DNA from: Alkalilimnicola ehrlichii
GTDB taxonomy: Bacteria > Pseudomonadota > Gammaproteobacteria > Nitrococcales > AK92
DNA: 44,503 nt
Direction of reading: 5' to 3'
Assembly (NCBI RefSeq): GCF_003399765.1
Contig: NZ_NFZV01000031.1
Coordinates: 1-44,503, forward strand
Shown: positions 14,257 to 25,676 of the stretch, piece by piece
How positions within the stretch are numbered: position 1 is the first letter of the stretch
How the letters are laid out: every line of letters begins with the position of its first letter
Made by a program: the position numbers and the translations under genes
Notes under the pieces: model-generated
What the model was told of the DNA's origin: nothing
Databases searched by the model: none
The model's input: the letters and a program-made list of their open reading frames with translations, nothing else

Positions 14257-15801
14257 ATGAACAAAGAAGCTCTGAAGCCCTATATCAAATGGGGCGTTCT
14301 CTCGCTCTTCTCGCTATGCGCGCTCTATGTCGTCATGGTCATCCATATGACCGGGCGCCCTGTGCTGGCAGTGCTCGTGATGACGGGCTTTTTCCTCACT
14401 GCGTATATCTACACGTCTGCGAAGGCGTATACCTTTCGGTACTTGTTCCCCGGCTTGGTCGGGATGGGGCTCTTCGTGGTGTTGCCGCTGGCGTACACCA
14501 TTAATATGAGTTTCACCAATTATAGTTCGACGAATTTGCTCACATTCCAGCGAGCGACTAATTACCTGCTGGACGAGACCTACCGTCCGGCGGGCGGCGA
14601 CTCTTATCGTTTTACCCTGCATCCGGCCGGCGACGATTACCGGATTCAGTTGGTCAGCGATGGCTCCGGCGCGCACTATTTAACCGAGCCTTTCGCCTTA
14701 CCCGTCGACCAAACGGTCTATCTGGACGCTGCTGCCGTACAGGTGGGGGAAGCGGCGTTGGAATCGCTCGATTCGGCGCTACCGGTTCGCGAGGTCATTC
14801 AACACCGTAACTCGCTACAGGAGGTGGTTGTACAGTTGCCCAGCGGCGCCGAGGTCGGTATGGCGGGGCTGCGCGAATTTGCCACCGTGCTGCCTCTATT
14901 TAAAGCGGAAGACGACGGCGCGTTGGTTAATCAGGTGACCGGCGAGGTGCTCAGGCCCAACTTTGAGAGCGGTTTCTATGAAACGGAAGCGGGCGAGCGC
15001 GTACCGCCAGGGTTTCGAGTTCAGGTTGGCTTGAACAATTACGAACGAATTGTGAACGATCCGGCTTTTCAGGGGCCCTTCGTACGAATTTTTGGCTGGA
15101 CGGTGGCCTTTGCCGGCTTGACGGTGCTTTTCACGCTTATTGTTGGGCTGGGCCTTGCCGTTCTCTTAAGCTGGGAGAAGTTGAACTATCGCGGCGTTTA
15201 CCGTCTGCTGCTATTTTTGCCGTATGCGGTGCCCGGATTTATCTCGATTCTGGTTTTCCGAGGTTTGTTTAACGAGAACTTCGGCGAGATCAATCTTATT
15301 CTGGATTCTTTGTTCGGGCTGCGGGTTTCGTGGTTCTCCGACCCTGCTCTGGCGAAGACGATGATTTTAATCGTCAATACCTGGCTTGGGTATCCGTATA
15401 TCATGATTCTCTGCATGGGGTTGCTAAAAGCCATCCCTAACGATCTTTACGAAGCGTCTTCGCTTGCCGGCGTCGGTCCGCTTGGCAACCTGTTCAAAAT
15501 CACCGCGCCATTGGTGATGAAGCCGCTGCTGCCGCTGCTAATCGCCTCGTTCGCGTTTAACTTCAACAACTTTGTGCTGATTGCGTTGTTAACCGGCGGC
15601 AGGCCTGATTTCATAGGCACGACCGTGCCATCGGGCACAACGGACATTCTTGTGACGTATACGTACCGTATCGCATTTGAAGACGCCGGGCGGGATTTCG
15701 GCTTAGCCGCGGCAATCTCCGCCGTCATTTTCATTATGGTCGCTATTATGTCGTTCATTAATCTGCGCGTGATGAAGGTCGATCGTGTGGAGGCTCGATG
15801 A
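14257..15801 (+). CDS. malF: Maltose/maltodextrin ABC permease MalF
   Basis: A 514-residue inner-membrane permease. Three membrane spans in the first 90 residues precede a large periplasmic P2 insertion (about residues 90-260), which is characteristic of MalF and absent from most other sugar permeases. The remaining spans follow, and the EAA loop EASSLAGVGPLGNLFKITAPL (about 400-420) docks on MalK. The start ATG 14257 follows GAAGTAACATT with only a weak ribosome site. The frame is intact. It lies downstream of malE after a 194-base spacer and upstream of malG. Confidence 0.95.
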   Translation: MNKEALKPYIKWGVLSLFSLCALYVVMVIHMTGRPVLAVLVMTGFFLTAYIYTSAKAYTFRYLFPGLVGMGLFVVLPLAYTINMSFTNYSSTNLLTFQRATNYLLDETYRPAGGDSYRFTLHPAGDDYRIQLVSDGSGAHYLTEPFALPVDQTVYLDAAAVQVGEAALESLDSALPVREVIQHRNSLQEVVVQLPSGAEVGMAGLREFATVLPLFKAEDDGALVNQVTGEVLRPNFESGFYETEAGERVPPGFRVQVGLNNYERIVNDPAFQGPFVRIFGWTVAFAGLTVLFTLIVGLGLAVLLSWEKLNYRGVYRLLLFLPYAVPGFISILVFRGLFNENFGEINLILDSLFGLRVSWFSDPALAKTMILIVNTWLGYPYIMILCMGLLKAIPNDLYEASSLAGVGPLGNLFKITAPLVMKPLLPLLIASFAFNFNNFVLIALLTGGRPDFIGTTVPSGTTDILVTYTYRIAFEDAGRDFGLAAAISAVIFIMVAIMSFINLRVMKVDRVEAR

Positions 15802-15820
15802 GGGGCTTAGGAGACAAAGA

Positions 15821-15854
15821 CGGTAGCGGCGTGCGCGTTGGCGGGCCGCTACCG
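15821..15854 (+). repeat. Inverted repeat between malF and malG
   Basis: CGGTAGCGGC and GCCGCTACCG form a perfect 10-bp stem around a 14-base loop, ending 18 bases before the malG start. There is no T-tract, so it probably tunes mRNA decay or malG translation rather than terminating. Confidence 0.55.
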
Positions 15855-15872
15855 CAAACAGGGGGCTGAACA

Positions 15873-16763
15873 ATGGCTATGGTCACTGGAACCTCGGGGC
15901 GGGTCAGAGTGATAGCGGCGCATATTTTTATGGTCGCCTTTCTCGCGCTGATTTTGTTCCCGTTTCTCATGATTATCTCGATTTCCCTGAGGCCGGGTAA
16001 TTTCGCGTCCGGAAGCTTGATTCCTACCGAGATCAGTTTCGAGCATTGGGCGCTGGCGCTCGGTATTCCTTATGAGTTGCCGGACGGGCGCGTGTTGCAG
16101 CCGCCGTTCCCGGTGCTGCTCTGGCTTTGGAATTCGGTGAAGGTCGCGTTTTGGACTGCGTTTTTGATTCTCGTCTTGTCGACTACCAGTGCGTATGCCT
16201 TTGCACGCATGCACTTTTTCGGTAAGCGGACGATTCTGAACTCCATTTTAATTCTGCAGATGTTCCCTGCTGTATTAGCGTTGGTTGCTATCTACGCCAT
16301 TTTCGAGACGATCGGTCATTACATACCCTGGCTTGGGATTAACAGCCACGGCGGACTGATTCTAGCTTACCTCGGCGGGATCGCTTTGCACGTGTGGACG
16401 ATCAAGGGCTACTTCGACAGCATCCCGAAGGAGATCGAGGATGCCGCGAGAGTCGATGGGGCAACGCCGTTTCAAACCTTCCGGTATGTCACTTTGCCGA
16501 TGGCGGTGCCTATCCTAGCGGTCGTGTTCGTCCTCGCCTTCGTGATGGCGATCATAGAGTATCCGGTTGCTTCCGTGTTGATGCAGACGACGGATCAGCT
16601 AACGCTGGCAGTCGGGTCGCGTTTCTATCTCCAAGAACAGCGTTATCTTTGGGGGAACTTTGCGGCGGCGGCTATTCTCAGCGGACTGCCCATCACGATC
16701 GTGTTCCTCATTGCACAGCGTTGGATCGTCTCCGGTTTGACCGCCGGCGGCGTAAAAGGATAA
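15873..16763 (+). CDS. malG: Maltose/maltodextrin ABC permease MalG
   Basis: A 296-residue inner-membrane permease, partner of MalF. Six membrane spans are evident, with the EAA loop [19 protein letters not shown] (about 187-205) before the C-terminal spans, and a MalG-type C-terminus with GLTAGGVKG, which in E. coli MalG reaches towards MalK. The ribosome site is GGGGGCTG before ATG 15873. The gene is five bases from the next start, so co-translation with the MalS-like amylase gene is likely. Confidence 0.95.
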   Translation: MAMVTGTSGRVRVIAAHIFMVAFLALILFPFLMIISISLRPGNFASGSLIPTEISFEHWALALGIPYELPDGRVLQPPFPVLLWLWNSVKVAFWTAFLILVLSTTSAYAFARMHFFGKRTILNSILILQMFPAVLALVAIYAIFETIGHYIPWLGINSHGGLILAYLGGIALHVWTIKGYFDSIPKEIEDAARVDGATPFQTFRYVTLPMAVPILAVVFVLAFVMAIIEYPVASVLMQTTDQLTLAVGSRFYLQEQRYLWGNFAAAAILSGLPITIVFLIAQRWIVSGLTAGGVKG

Positions 16764-16768
16764 CGGCT

Positions 16769-18508
16769 ATGAAAAGAAGCATCGTAAAGTCAGGGATGTT
16801 TGCCGCGCTTGCTGCGTTAGGCTTAGCGGCCGCCAGTGTCGCGGCAGCAGAGGAGGGACCCGTGTATCCGGGGAGTTTCGCCGAGAACCCGATTGTCTAC
16901 TTTGTGATTACCGACCGCTTTTATAACGGTAATCCCGATAACGACCGTTCCTACGGCCGCGAGCCGGATGGGGAAGAGGAAGTCGGAACCTTCCACGGTG
17001 GCGATTTGGCCGGGCTTAGTCACAAGCTCCGCGAAGGCTACTTTCGCGACCTTGGCATTAATGCGCTGTGGATTACGGCGCCCTACGAGCAGATTCACGG
17101 CTGGGTGGTCGGTGGCGAAAACGCGTTTCGCCATTACGCCTACCACGGCTACTACGCGCTCGATTACACTCAGCTCGATCAGAATATGGGCACGTCCGAG
17201 GAATTGCGGGAGTTCATACGGTTGGCTCATGCCGACGGTATCCGGGTCGTGTTCGATATCGTGATGAATCATCCGGGCTACGGCGATCTGTGGACGCTCG
17301 ACAAATACGGTGTCGATGTCGTGTGGGACGGTTTCGAAGCCGCGACACCGCGGGATTACCATAGCCACATCAACTATAACTCGCGTAACTGGACCGATTG
17401 GTGGGGAGATGCGTGGGTGCGCTCCGATTTGCCGGGCTACCGTTCCGGCAACCACCGCGACCCCCTGACCATGCAGTTGGCGTATTTACCCGATTTTCGT
17501 ACCGAGGCGACGGAAGCCGTCGAATTGCCTGTTTTCCTTCGCAATAAATGGGAGCAGGAAGGGCGATTGGAGTCGGAGCAGGCGGCGTTGGCCGAGTGGT
17601 TCGAGCAAACCGGAAGAACGCCTACCGTTCGTAACCATTTGATTAAATGGCTGACGGATTGGGTGCGCGAGTACGGTGTCGACGGTTTCCGGGCCGATAC
17701 GGTAAAGCATGTCGAAAAAGAAGCCTGGGCTGAGTTAAAAGCCGAGGCAGTAAGCGCGCTGGAGGCGTGGAAGCAGGCCAATCCCGAGCAGGCGATCGAC
17801 GATGCGCCGTTTTGGATGACCGGCGAATACTGGGGGCACGGTGTCGAGCGTAGCGATTTCTTCGACTACGGCTTCGACAACATGATTAACTTCGGCTTGC
17901 AGGAAAGGGCCAACCTCAGCAGTCGCCTGGATGCCATTTACGCACGTTATGCCGAAGCGGCGACGCCCGAGGCGAATTTCCTCAGTTACATTTCGTCGCA
18001 CGACACGCATCTATACCCTCGCGAGCGCTTAATCGAAGGCGGCACCGTGCTGCTGTTAGCCCCGGGCGGCGTGAAAATCTTCTACGGCGACGAAACTGCT
18101 CGCCCGGCAGGCCCTGCGCCGGCAAGCGATCCCGATCAGGCGACGCGTTCGCCGATGAATTGGGACGCTATCGACGAAGACGTGCTTGCCCATTGGCAGA
18201 CGTTGACGCAGTTCCGGGCGCGGCATGTTGCCCTTGCTCAAGGAGAGCATCGACGGTTGAGCAATAGACCTTATACCTTTAGCCGTACTTACGGCGAGGA
18301 TCGGGTGGTTGTCGCCGTCGAGGTGAACGAGCCGCAAAACGTGGCGGTTGGGGATGCGTTTTCCGATGGCGAGACTGTCCGCGACTTCTATACCCGAGAG
18401 CGGATGACGGTTATGGATGGGCAGGTCTTTGTCGAGCCACATGCTAACGGCGTGGTCTTATTAGAGCGTGCCGGCCCGTCCTCCGGGAGTCCTGCTTCGG
18501 CCCCTTGA
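16769..18508 (+). CDS. malS: Periplasmic alpha-amylase, MalS-like, GH13
   Basis: A 579-residue exported amylase; E. coli MalS is 676. The open frame extends upstream into malG, but ATG 16769, five bases after malG, begins a clear signal peptide (MKRSIVKSGMFAALAALGLA, cleaved after SVAAA). GH13 residues are Asp310 (GFRADTVKHVEKEAW), Glu353 (WMTGEYWGHG) and Asp412 (SSHDTHLY); the motif HYAYHGYYALDYTQLDQNMG is typical of MalS. Its role would be shortening maltodextrins in the periplasm so that MalE can accept them. As last gene of the operon it is followed by a hairpin shared with convergent hexR. Confidence 0.9.
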   Translation: MKRSIVKSGMFAALAALGLAAASVAAAEEGPVYPGSFAENPIVYFVITDRFYNGNPDNDRSYGREPDGEEEVGTFHGGDLAGLSHKLREGYFRDLGINALWITAPYEQIHGWVVGGENAFRHYAYHGYYALDYTQLDQNMGTSEELREFIRLAHADGIRVVFDIVMNHPGYGDLWTLDKYGVDVVWDGFEAATPRDYHSHINYNSRNWTDWWGDAWVRSDLPGYRSGNHRDPLTMQLAYLPDFRTEATEAVELPVFLRNKWEQEGRLESEQAALAEWFEQTGRTPTVRNHLIKWLTDWVREYGVDGFRADTVKHVEKEAWAELKAEAVSALEAWKQANPEQAIDDAPFWMTGEYWGHGVERSDFFDYGFDNMINFGLQERANLSSRLDAIYARYAEAATPEANFLSYISSHDTHLYPRERLIEGGTVLLLAPGGVKIFYGDETARPAGPAPASDPDQATRSPMNWDAIDEDVLAHWQTLTQFRARHVALAQGEHRRLSNRPYTFSRTYGEDRVVVAVEVNEPQNVAVGDAFSDGETVRDFYTRERMTVMDGQVFVEPHANGVVLLERAGPSSGSPASAP

Positions 18509-18516
18509 TCGCGTAC

Positions 18517-18554
18517 GGCTCTGGGCAGGGGCGATAATGCCATTGCTCAGAGCC
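18517..18554. terminator. Hairpin between convergent malS-like gene and hexR
   Basis: GGCTCTG and CAGAGCC form the outer 7-bp stem, extended by GGGCA opposite TGCT with imperfect pairing. It stands nine bases after the malS stop. T-tracts are weak on both strands, so efficiency is uncertain. Confidence 0.4.
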
Positions 18555-18652
18555 GCCACTTTGCTAGGAAGTCCGAAGATGGGCCCCGAACCGGGAAATT
18601 GAAAGCTAATTGGGTTTGGTTAACGATTGCGAAGGGCGAGGTTTCCGGGGGC

Positions 18653-19522
18653 TCACCCTTCTTGTCTCTTGGTAGAGATCAATGTGCCGTCTCGTAGGCG
18701 TTTTTCCTGTAAGTTGCGTTTGCTCTTCTCAAGCTGGGCGGCGAGTTCCGGCCCTCGTTTCAGCGCTACGCCGACTGCAAGAACGTCGGTGATCGCTAAG
18801 TGCGCCATTCGAGAGGTCATTGGCGTATAGACGTCGGTGTCTTCGGTGACATCGGCATACAGCGCAATGGTGCTGATATTGGCTAACGGAGAGCCGCAGG
18901 CAGTAATGGAAATGACTTTGGCGCCGGCTTCCAAGGCAAGCTCGGCGCTGCGGAGCAGATCCCGCGTCCGGCCTGTGTGAGAGATAGCGACGACGACACT
19001 GCCCGGTTGTAAAATCGTGGCCGCCATACCGTGCGTGTGCGGGTCGTTGTAGGCAACGGTGGGAATACCCATACGGAAGAACTTGTGTTGGGCGTCCATG
19101 GCCACGATGCCCGATGCGCCATGGCCGTAGAACTCCACCCGTGAAGCCGCCGCCAACGTATCGACAGCTTTTTCCACGGCATCGATATTGAGGTGATTGC
19201 GGACCTGCATCAACGTGCTGATGGAACGGTCGAAGACTTTTGCTGCAAGGTCGGCAGGTTTGTCGGTAGCGCTTACGCCGCTGTAGATGTATGGGGCGCC
19301 GCTCGCCAGGGAGCCTGCCAGATGGAGCTTGAAATCCTGGAAGCCGGAGCAGCCGACCGCTCGACAAAACCTGATAACGGTCGGCTCGCTGACGCCAGCC
19401 TCCTCGGCAATAGTCGCCAGGGGCGCGTTTATTACCGCATTCGGGCGCTCCAGAACGAGGTCGGCGACCTTTTGTTCTGAGCGGCGTAACTCCGGTCGTA
19501 ACGACTCAATTCGGGCAAGCAT
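18653..19522 (-). CDS. hexR: HexR, RpiR-family transcriptional regulator of central carbon metabolism
   Basis: A 289-residue regulator with an N-terminal helix-turn-helix (residues about 1-77; IAEEAGVSEPTVIRFCRAVG) and a C-terminal SIS sugar-phosphate-binding domain (about 125-260; FYGHGASGIVAMDAQHKFFR, AISHTGRTRDLL). In characterised gammaproteobacteria, HexR senses 2-keto-3-deoxy-6-phosphogluconate, an ED intermediate, and binds TGTAATwwwATTACA-like palindromes. The gene is last in the zwf-pgl-glk-hexR series, as in many relatives, and five matching palindromes occur in this window. No MalT, MalI or LacI-type regulator is present here, so HexR is the only local candidate for controlling the maltodextrin genes. 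Start ATG 19522 has GGAG about 12 bases upstream. Confidence 0.92.
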   Translation of the reverse strand: MLARIESLRPELRRSEQKVADLVLERPNAVINAPLATIAEEAGVSEPTVIRFCRAVGCSGFQDFKLHLAGSLASGAPYIYSGVSATDKPADLAAKVFDRSISTLMQVRNHLNIDAVEKAVDTLAAASRVEFYGHGASGIVAMDAQHKFFRMGIPTVAYNDPHTHGMAATILQPGSVVVAISHTGRTRDLLRSAELALEAGAKVISITACGSPLANISTIALYADVTEDTDVYTPMTSRMAHLAITDVLAVGVALKRGPELAAQLEKSKRNLQEKRLRDGTLISTKRQEG

Positions 19523-19563
19523 GGGCTTTTTTTCTCCGGGCTCTCGGCGTTTCCTTCGTACCT

Positions 19564-20586
19564 TTATATTATCAGGTCGCCCGCTGCGCGTGGAATGCGA
19601 TTTCGCATCGCCCCGGTCTCATGGGCCATCCCTCTTGAGAGGCCGAGCAAAGCCGGGTGTTTAGCCAATACTAAATGCCCCGGTACTTCCCGTAGATAAT
19701 CTTTGAAGCGACCATGATCTTCTAAGCGCTGCCGAAACCGTTCGATGTCGAACAGCGAACCAAGCTTAGGGGGGATGCCGCCACAAATGAAGAAACCGCC
19801 CCGAGCGCCCAGCGTCAGGATGAGATTGCCAGTCACGTTGCCGAGTATATCGACGAACATAGCGACCGCTTCCCGGCAGGTCGAGCAGCTGCCGTCTTGG
19901 GCACGGCGAACGATCTCCGGCGGGCTGAGTTGTTCGTCGTGCTGGTCGTCGACGCGTGCAATGCCATGGTACAGGTTGGTCAATCCGCTGCCGGACAGAA
20001 TTCTCTCTACCGATACATGCGGATACCGTTTGCGAAGGACTTGAAATACCGCTATTTCGCGGTCGGTAACGGGGCTGAAGCTTGCATGTCCGCCTTCCGT
20101 TTGTAGCGGAATCCAATCGCCGGTGCCGGTTGGAATCAGGCCCGAAACGCCCAAGCCGGTTCCCGGGCCCAGTACGGCGATCGGTGCATCCTCGGCTTTC
20201 TCGCCGCCGCCGAGCGGGCGCAGTTCGCTCTCGTTCAGATGGCGAACGGCCATCGCTTGGGCGGTGAAATCGTTGACCATCTTCAAACATTCGAGTTCGA
20301 GCGCCTGACGGGTTTGCTCGATGGAGAATGCCCAGTGGTGATTAGTCATCTTCACCCAGTCGCGAAACACCGGGGTAGCTATGGCCATAGCGGCACAGCG
20401 CGGCCATTCCCCTTCCACGCCTGCCAAATAGGTTCGAATAGCATCGACTAAGGTCGGATAATCGGCACAGGCCAAGACCTTTTCCTGGCTTGGGTCGGCA
20501 CCGGGCGCTTCTGCAATCGCAAAGCGAGCATTGGTGCCACCGATGTCGGCAAGTAGCCAGCGACTGTTAGGGTGCCCAATAGACAT
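19564..20586 (-). CDS. glk: Glucokinase
   Basis: Phosphorylates free glucose with ATP to glucose 6-phosphate in the cytosol. The product is 340 residues from ATG 20586, giving MSIGHPNSRWLLADIGGTNARF, where the ATP-binding DIGGTNARF falls at the normal position. A longer open frame from 20691 would add 35 non-conserved residues inside pgl and is rejected. Further signatures are VNDFTAQAM, GPGTGLGVSGL and TEGGHASF, with catalytic Asp in NDF. The start overlaps the pgl 3' end by 20 bases, showing translational coupling. It completes the link from alpha-glucosidase to Zwf. Confidence 0.94.
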   Translation of the reverse strand: MSIGHPNSRWLLADIGGTNARFAIAEAPGADPSQEKVLACADYPTLVDAIRTYLAGVEGEWPRCAAMAIATPVFRDWVKMTNHHWAFSIEQTRQALELECLKMVNDFTAQAMAVRHLNESELRPLGGGEKAEDAPIAVLGPGTGLGVSGLIPTGTGDWIPLQTEGGHASFSPVTDREIAVFQVLRKRYPHVSVERILSGSGLTNLYHGIARVDDQHDEQLSPPEIVRRAQDGSCSTCREAVAMFVDILGNVTGNLILTLGARGGFFICGGIPPKLGSLFDIERFRQRLEDHGRFKDYLREVPGHLVLAKHPALLGLSRGMAHETGAMRNRIPRAAGDLII

Positions 20587-21283
20587 TGACGGATACCTGG
20601 TCTTGAGTGAAGAGCGCGCGCACCGGCATTGTGCGCGTGTCGGCTTCGTGCAGAGCCTGTTGCAAGGTGGCGAGTTTGGACTCGCCGGCAATATGCAGAA
20701 TCAGGTTGCGGGTGTTCAGTAGGGCTCTCAGTGTCAAGGTCATACGCGGGTGCGGTGCCGTGGTCGGACGGCATGGTAGGCAGCAGGCGACTGTCGTTAG
20801 GCTCAAGCCTTCGTCCAGGGTCGGCGTTAAGGGAAACAGCGAAGCCGTATGTCCGTCGTCGCCCATGCCGAGTATGACGGCGTCAAAAGGGCGCTCGATC
20901 ATTTCCTGCGCCGTTTCGCAGGTTTTTGTGCCTTCCTCCGGGGTTGCCTCAGGCGTGCGCAGCGGAACGAAACGTGCCGCTGACGCCTGCTCTTGTAACA
21001 GCTCCGTTCGAATGAGGCGCTCGTTGCTGTCTGGGTGCTCTGGCGCGACCCAGCGCTCGTCGGCGAGCGTTACATCGACCCGCGCCCATTCCAAATCCAG
21101 TTTTCGCAGGGCTCGGAATAGCGGCACCGGGGTGCTGCCGCCAGAGACGACTAAGGATGCCCGTGGGCGTGCCGCTAATGCCGACCGCAACGTCGTCGCC
21201 AAAGTGTTCGCAAGTGCGACCGCTAACTCGTCGCGGTCGCTATAGCGCATTGGCTCTGGGGTTTGTTTGATGTTTTCGGCCAT
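20567..21283 (-). CDS. pgl: 6-phosphogluconolactonase (DevB/SOL type)
   Basis: Hydrolyses 6-phosphogluconolactone to 6-phosphogluconate, the second step of the oxidative branch and ED pathway. The protein has 238 residues. Visible motifs are LVVSGGSTPVPLFRAL (about 44-59), VTLADERWVAPEHPDSNERLI (about 70-90) and ILGMGDDGHTASLFP (about 135-149), all diagnostic for the family. Its ATG overlaps the zwf stop as TAATG, and its 3' end overlaps glk. GAGGAAAG acts as ribosome site. Confidence 0.95.
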   Translation of the reverse strand: MAENIKQTPEPMRYSDRDELAVALANTLATTLRSALAARPRASLVVSGGSTPVPLFRALRKLDLEWARVDVTLADERWVAPEHPDSNERLIRTELLQEQASAARFVPLRTPEATPEEGTKTCETAQEMIERPFDAVILGMGDDGHTASLFPLTPTLDEGLSLTTVACCLPCRPTTAPHPRMTLTLRALLNTRNLILHIAGESKLATLQQALHEADTRTMPVRALFTQDQVSVNVYWAP

Positions 21284-22743
21284 TAGCTTTCCTCACGCCA
21301 ACTGAATCCGCTTCTACCCATTAATGCACTGGAAGCGGCCGGGCCCCAGGTGCCGGCGGTGTATGGCTTGGGGGCTTCTCCAGATTGTTCCCAAACATCG
21401 AGGATCGGCTCCACCCAGCGCCAGGCAGCATCGACTTCGTCGCGCCGCATGAAAAGGGTCAACTTGCCGCGCAGGCAGTCCATTAACAGGCGCTCGTAGG
21501 CATCCGCTTTGCGGCTACCGAAGGTTTTACTAAAGTTCAGGTCCAGCGATACGGGACGGAGATCCATCGTGTCGCCGGGCTCCTTGGCCATCAGCATTAA
21601 CTGAACACCGTCGTCGGGCTGTAGGCGAATCACCAGCCGGTTGGGGGCCGGCGCTGCATCGCCGCTAAAGATCGAATGCGGAACCTGCCGGAACGTTACC
21701 ACGATCTCGGCAAGCCGTTCTTGCAGCCGCTTGCCGGTGCGCAGGAAAAACGGTACGCCGGCCCAGCGCCAGGAGTCGATCTCCGCTTTTAAGGCGACGA
21801 AGCTTTCGGTATGGCTGTCCGAAGCGATGCCGTCTTCGTCCAGATAACCGCGCACCGGGGTGCCTCCGATAGCGCCGGCGCGGTATTGACCGCGGACAGT
21901 GTTGGCGACGACATCTCGGCCGACCAGCGGACGCAGTGCTCTGAGTACTTTCAGCTTCTCGTCTCGGACCGCATCGGGGTCGATGCTGGCCGGCGGCTCC
22001 ATGGCAATAATGCACAGCAGTTGCAGTAAATGGTTTTGCACCATGTCCCGCAGCGCCCCGGTGTTATCGTAAAAGGGGCCGCGTCCTTCGACGCCGACCT
22101 GCTCGGCCAGGGTGATTTGCACATCGCGAATGCTGCCTCTTTGCCACAGCGGTTCGAACAAGGCGTTGCCGAAGCGTAAGGCAATGAGGTTTTGAACAGC
22201 CTCTTTCCCGAGGTAGTGGTCGATACGGTAGATCTGGTGCTCTTTGAAGACTTTCGCGACTTCCCGGTTGATTTTCCCCGCCGATTCGAGATCGCGGCCC
22301 AGCGGTTTTTCAAGCACTACCCGGGACTCCGGCGTTGCCAGGCCCGCTTCGCCGAGGTGGGTGCAAATCGTGGTGAAAAGGTCAGGCGCCGTCGCTAGGT
22401 AATAGACTTTTTCCCGGTGACTCGATTCGGACAGGAACCGGGCCAGCAGCTGGAAATCGTCCGGCGCTGTCGCATCGACCTTGAGGTAATCGAGGTGTTG
22501 CGCAAAGCTTTCCCAAACCTCCTCGCTAAAGTCCCCCGCCGCGAGATACCGCTTGCAGCACTCGCGCGTGAGCGCGAGGTATTCGTCCCGGCTCATATCG
22601 CGCCGGGCGGCGCCCGTAATACGACAGTCGTCGGGCAAGGCGTCGTCCCGAAATCGATAATAGAGAGCGGGAATGATCTTGCGAGTGACAAGATCGCCAT
22701 TGCCACCGAAGAGCACCATTTCAAATGGGTTTACTGAATGCAC
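21283..22743 (-). CDS. zwf: Glucose-6-phosphate 1-dehydrogenase
   Basis: Oxidises glucose 6-phosphate to 6-phosphogluconolactone with NAD(P)+. The product is 486 residues, as usual for bacterial Zwf. It has an N-terminal nucleotide-binding motif [11 protein letters not shown] (about 12-22), the active-site stretch [14 protein letters not shown] (about 173-186, with catalytic His), and [11 protein letters not shown]. The start is a GTG at 22743, with GAGGG nine bases upstream; an ATG at codon 9 would remove the start of the Rossmann strand. It is the first gene of the zwf-pgl-glk-hexR operon, with a HexR-type box over its predicted -35 region. Confidence 0.95.
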   Translation of the reverse strand: MHSVNPFEMVLFGGNGDLVTRKIIPALYYRFRDDALPDDCRITGAARRDMSRDEYLALTRECCKRYLAAGDFSEEVWESFAQHLDYLKVDATAPDDFQLLARFLSESSHREKVYYLATAPDLFTTICTHLGEAGLATPESRVVLEKPLGRDLESAGKINREVAKVFKEHQIYRIDHYLGKEAVQNLIALRFGNALFEPLWQRGSIRDVQITLAEQVGVEGRGPFYDNTGALRDMVQNHLLQLLCIIAMEPPASIDPDAVRDEKLKVLRALRPLVGRDVVANTVRGQYRAGAIGGTPVRGYLDEDGIASDSHTESFVALKAEIDSWRWAGVPFFLRTGKRLQERLAEIVVTFRQVPHSIFSGDAAPAPNRLVIRLQPDDGVQLMLMAKEPGDTMDLRPVSLDLNFSKTFGSRKADAYERLLMDCLRGKLTLFMRRDEVDAAWRWVEPILDVWEQSGEAPKPYTAGTWGPAASSALMGRSGFSWREES

Positions 22744-22868
22744 GTACTAACCCTCATTAACTATTGTCGCGGGCAAGCGCTACCTGCTTGCCTTTTTTGT
22801 TTCTTAAGCCGCAAGCGTTGCAACGCCGGTGTTCGAAGGCATCCGCTGTCTTGAATGACGCTACAGGC

Positions 22869-22897
22869 AATATGGGTGATTAGTAGCATAACTACAA
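22869..22897 (-). promoter_or_regulatory. Predicted zwf promoter
   Basis: On the minus strand TTGTAG (22897-22892) and CATATT (22874-22869) are separated by exactly 17 bases. The -35 element is part of the HexR-type box, so repression by steric block is expected. Confidence 0.5.
22882..22896. promoter_or_regulatory. HexR-type operator of zwf operon
   Basis: AGTAGCATAACTACA differs at only one outer base from the complement of the site at 8085-8099. zwf is a conserved HexR target in gammaproteobacteria, which supports the reading of the motif in this genome. Confidence 0.85.
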
Positions 22898-23010
22898 AAA
22901 AAGTGAAGTGAGAACTACCTGCCGGGGGTGCCGGTTGTGAGCGATTTCTTTGCGCGGCTTCAAGTTTCTCATTAAATATTTGGCTTGTCATAAGCGGGCA
23001 AAGAAAAGGC

Positions 23011-23039
23011 TTGAAGATAGCGTTCTGTGGTTCTATATT
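23011..23039 (+). promoter_or_regulatory. Predicted edd-eda-gap-pyk promoter
   Basis: TTGAAG (23011-23016) and TATATT (23034-23039) are separated by 17 bases, a good sigma-70 promoter. The HexR-type box starts at the last base of the -10 and covers the expected start site near 23046, a typical repressor position. Confidence 0.6.
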
Positions 23040-23053
23040 GTAGTAAAGCTACA
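23039..23053. promoter_or_regulatory. HexR-type operator of edd operon
   Basis: TGTAGTAAAGCTACA has an intact left half and a right half with one deviation, around an A-rich centre. edd is the classical HexR target, so this is the most trustworthy operator of the window. Confidence 0.87.
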
Positions 23054-23113
23054 AGGCGGCGATAGGGTCGAGATCGTAAGCCCCTAACTGCCTTCTCTAA
23101 GGTCTTTTGATTT

Positions 23114-25013
<1,900 letters not shown>

Positions 25014-25017
<4 letters not shown>

Positions 25018-25649
25018 ACATGAGAGAAATCATGGGGCTGGCGCCGGTTATCCCGGTGTTAAGCATCGAAGATCCACGCGATGCGGTGCCGTTGGCAGAA
25101 GCATTGGTGGAGGGTGGGCTGCCCGTTCTTGAGATTACTTTACGGACGCCGGCGGCACTCGATGCGGCCGTCGAGATTATGCGGGAAGTGCCGGGTGCCG
25201 TCGTCGGTATCGGCACCGTGCTTTCCTCGCGGGATTTCCGCCGGGTTAAGGAAATGGGGTTTGGGTTCGCGGTCAGCCCCGGTTTGACCCCGTCTTTGGT
25301 CGAAGCCAGCAAACGCTATGACTTGCCGTTTCTACCCGGTGTGATGACGCCTTCCGAAGTGATGCAGGCGCGCGCGTTCGGATTTCGCGAGCTGAAGCTT
25401 TTCCCTGCCGTACAGGCCGGCGGCGTCGATATGTTGAAAGCGCTGGCAGGGCCATTTCCGGATGTGACGTTTTGCCCCACAGGCGGCGTGACGGCGGAAA
25501 CCTGCGGCGAATATCTGGCATTGCCTAACGTTGCTTGCGTCGGCGGCTCTTGGTTGGCGCCCTCGGATTGCGTGGAAGCCGGCGATTGGGCGCGTATTCA
25601 ATCTTTCGCCGCGGCCGCAGGTAACCGTCAGATCCTGCCCGTCGCGTAA
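25014..25649 (+). CDS. eda: 2-keto-3-deoxy-6-phosphogluconate (KDPG) aldolase
   Basis: Cleaves KDPG to pyruvate and glyceraldehyde 3-phosphate in the cytosol. The protein has 211 residues, the usual size. Key elements are the catalytic Glu in LEITLRT (about 41-47), the phosphate-binding region [19 protein letters not shown], and the Schiff-base Lys in ELKLFPA (about 131). PTGGV follows for phosphate binding. The start overlaps the edd stop, so the two are coupled. The same enzyme also retro-cleaves other 2-keto-4-hydroxy acids in some species. Confidence 0.95.
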
Positions 25650-25676
25650 AACAATTAATAAGGATGAGGAGGCACC

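Larger units (their letters stand above)
22744..23113. promoter_or_regulatory. Divergent control region between zwf and edd
   Basis: This 370-base gene-free stretch holds two HexR-type boxes (22882-22896 and 23039-23053), one for each direction, and a predicted promoter over each. The middle part (about 22900-23010) shows no other clear element and no convincing open reading frame. Confidence 0.7.
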
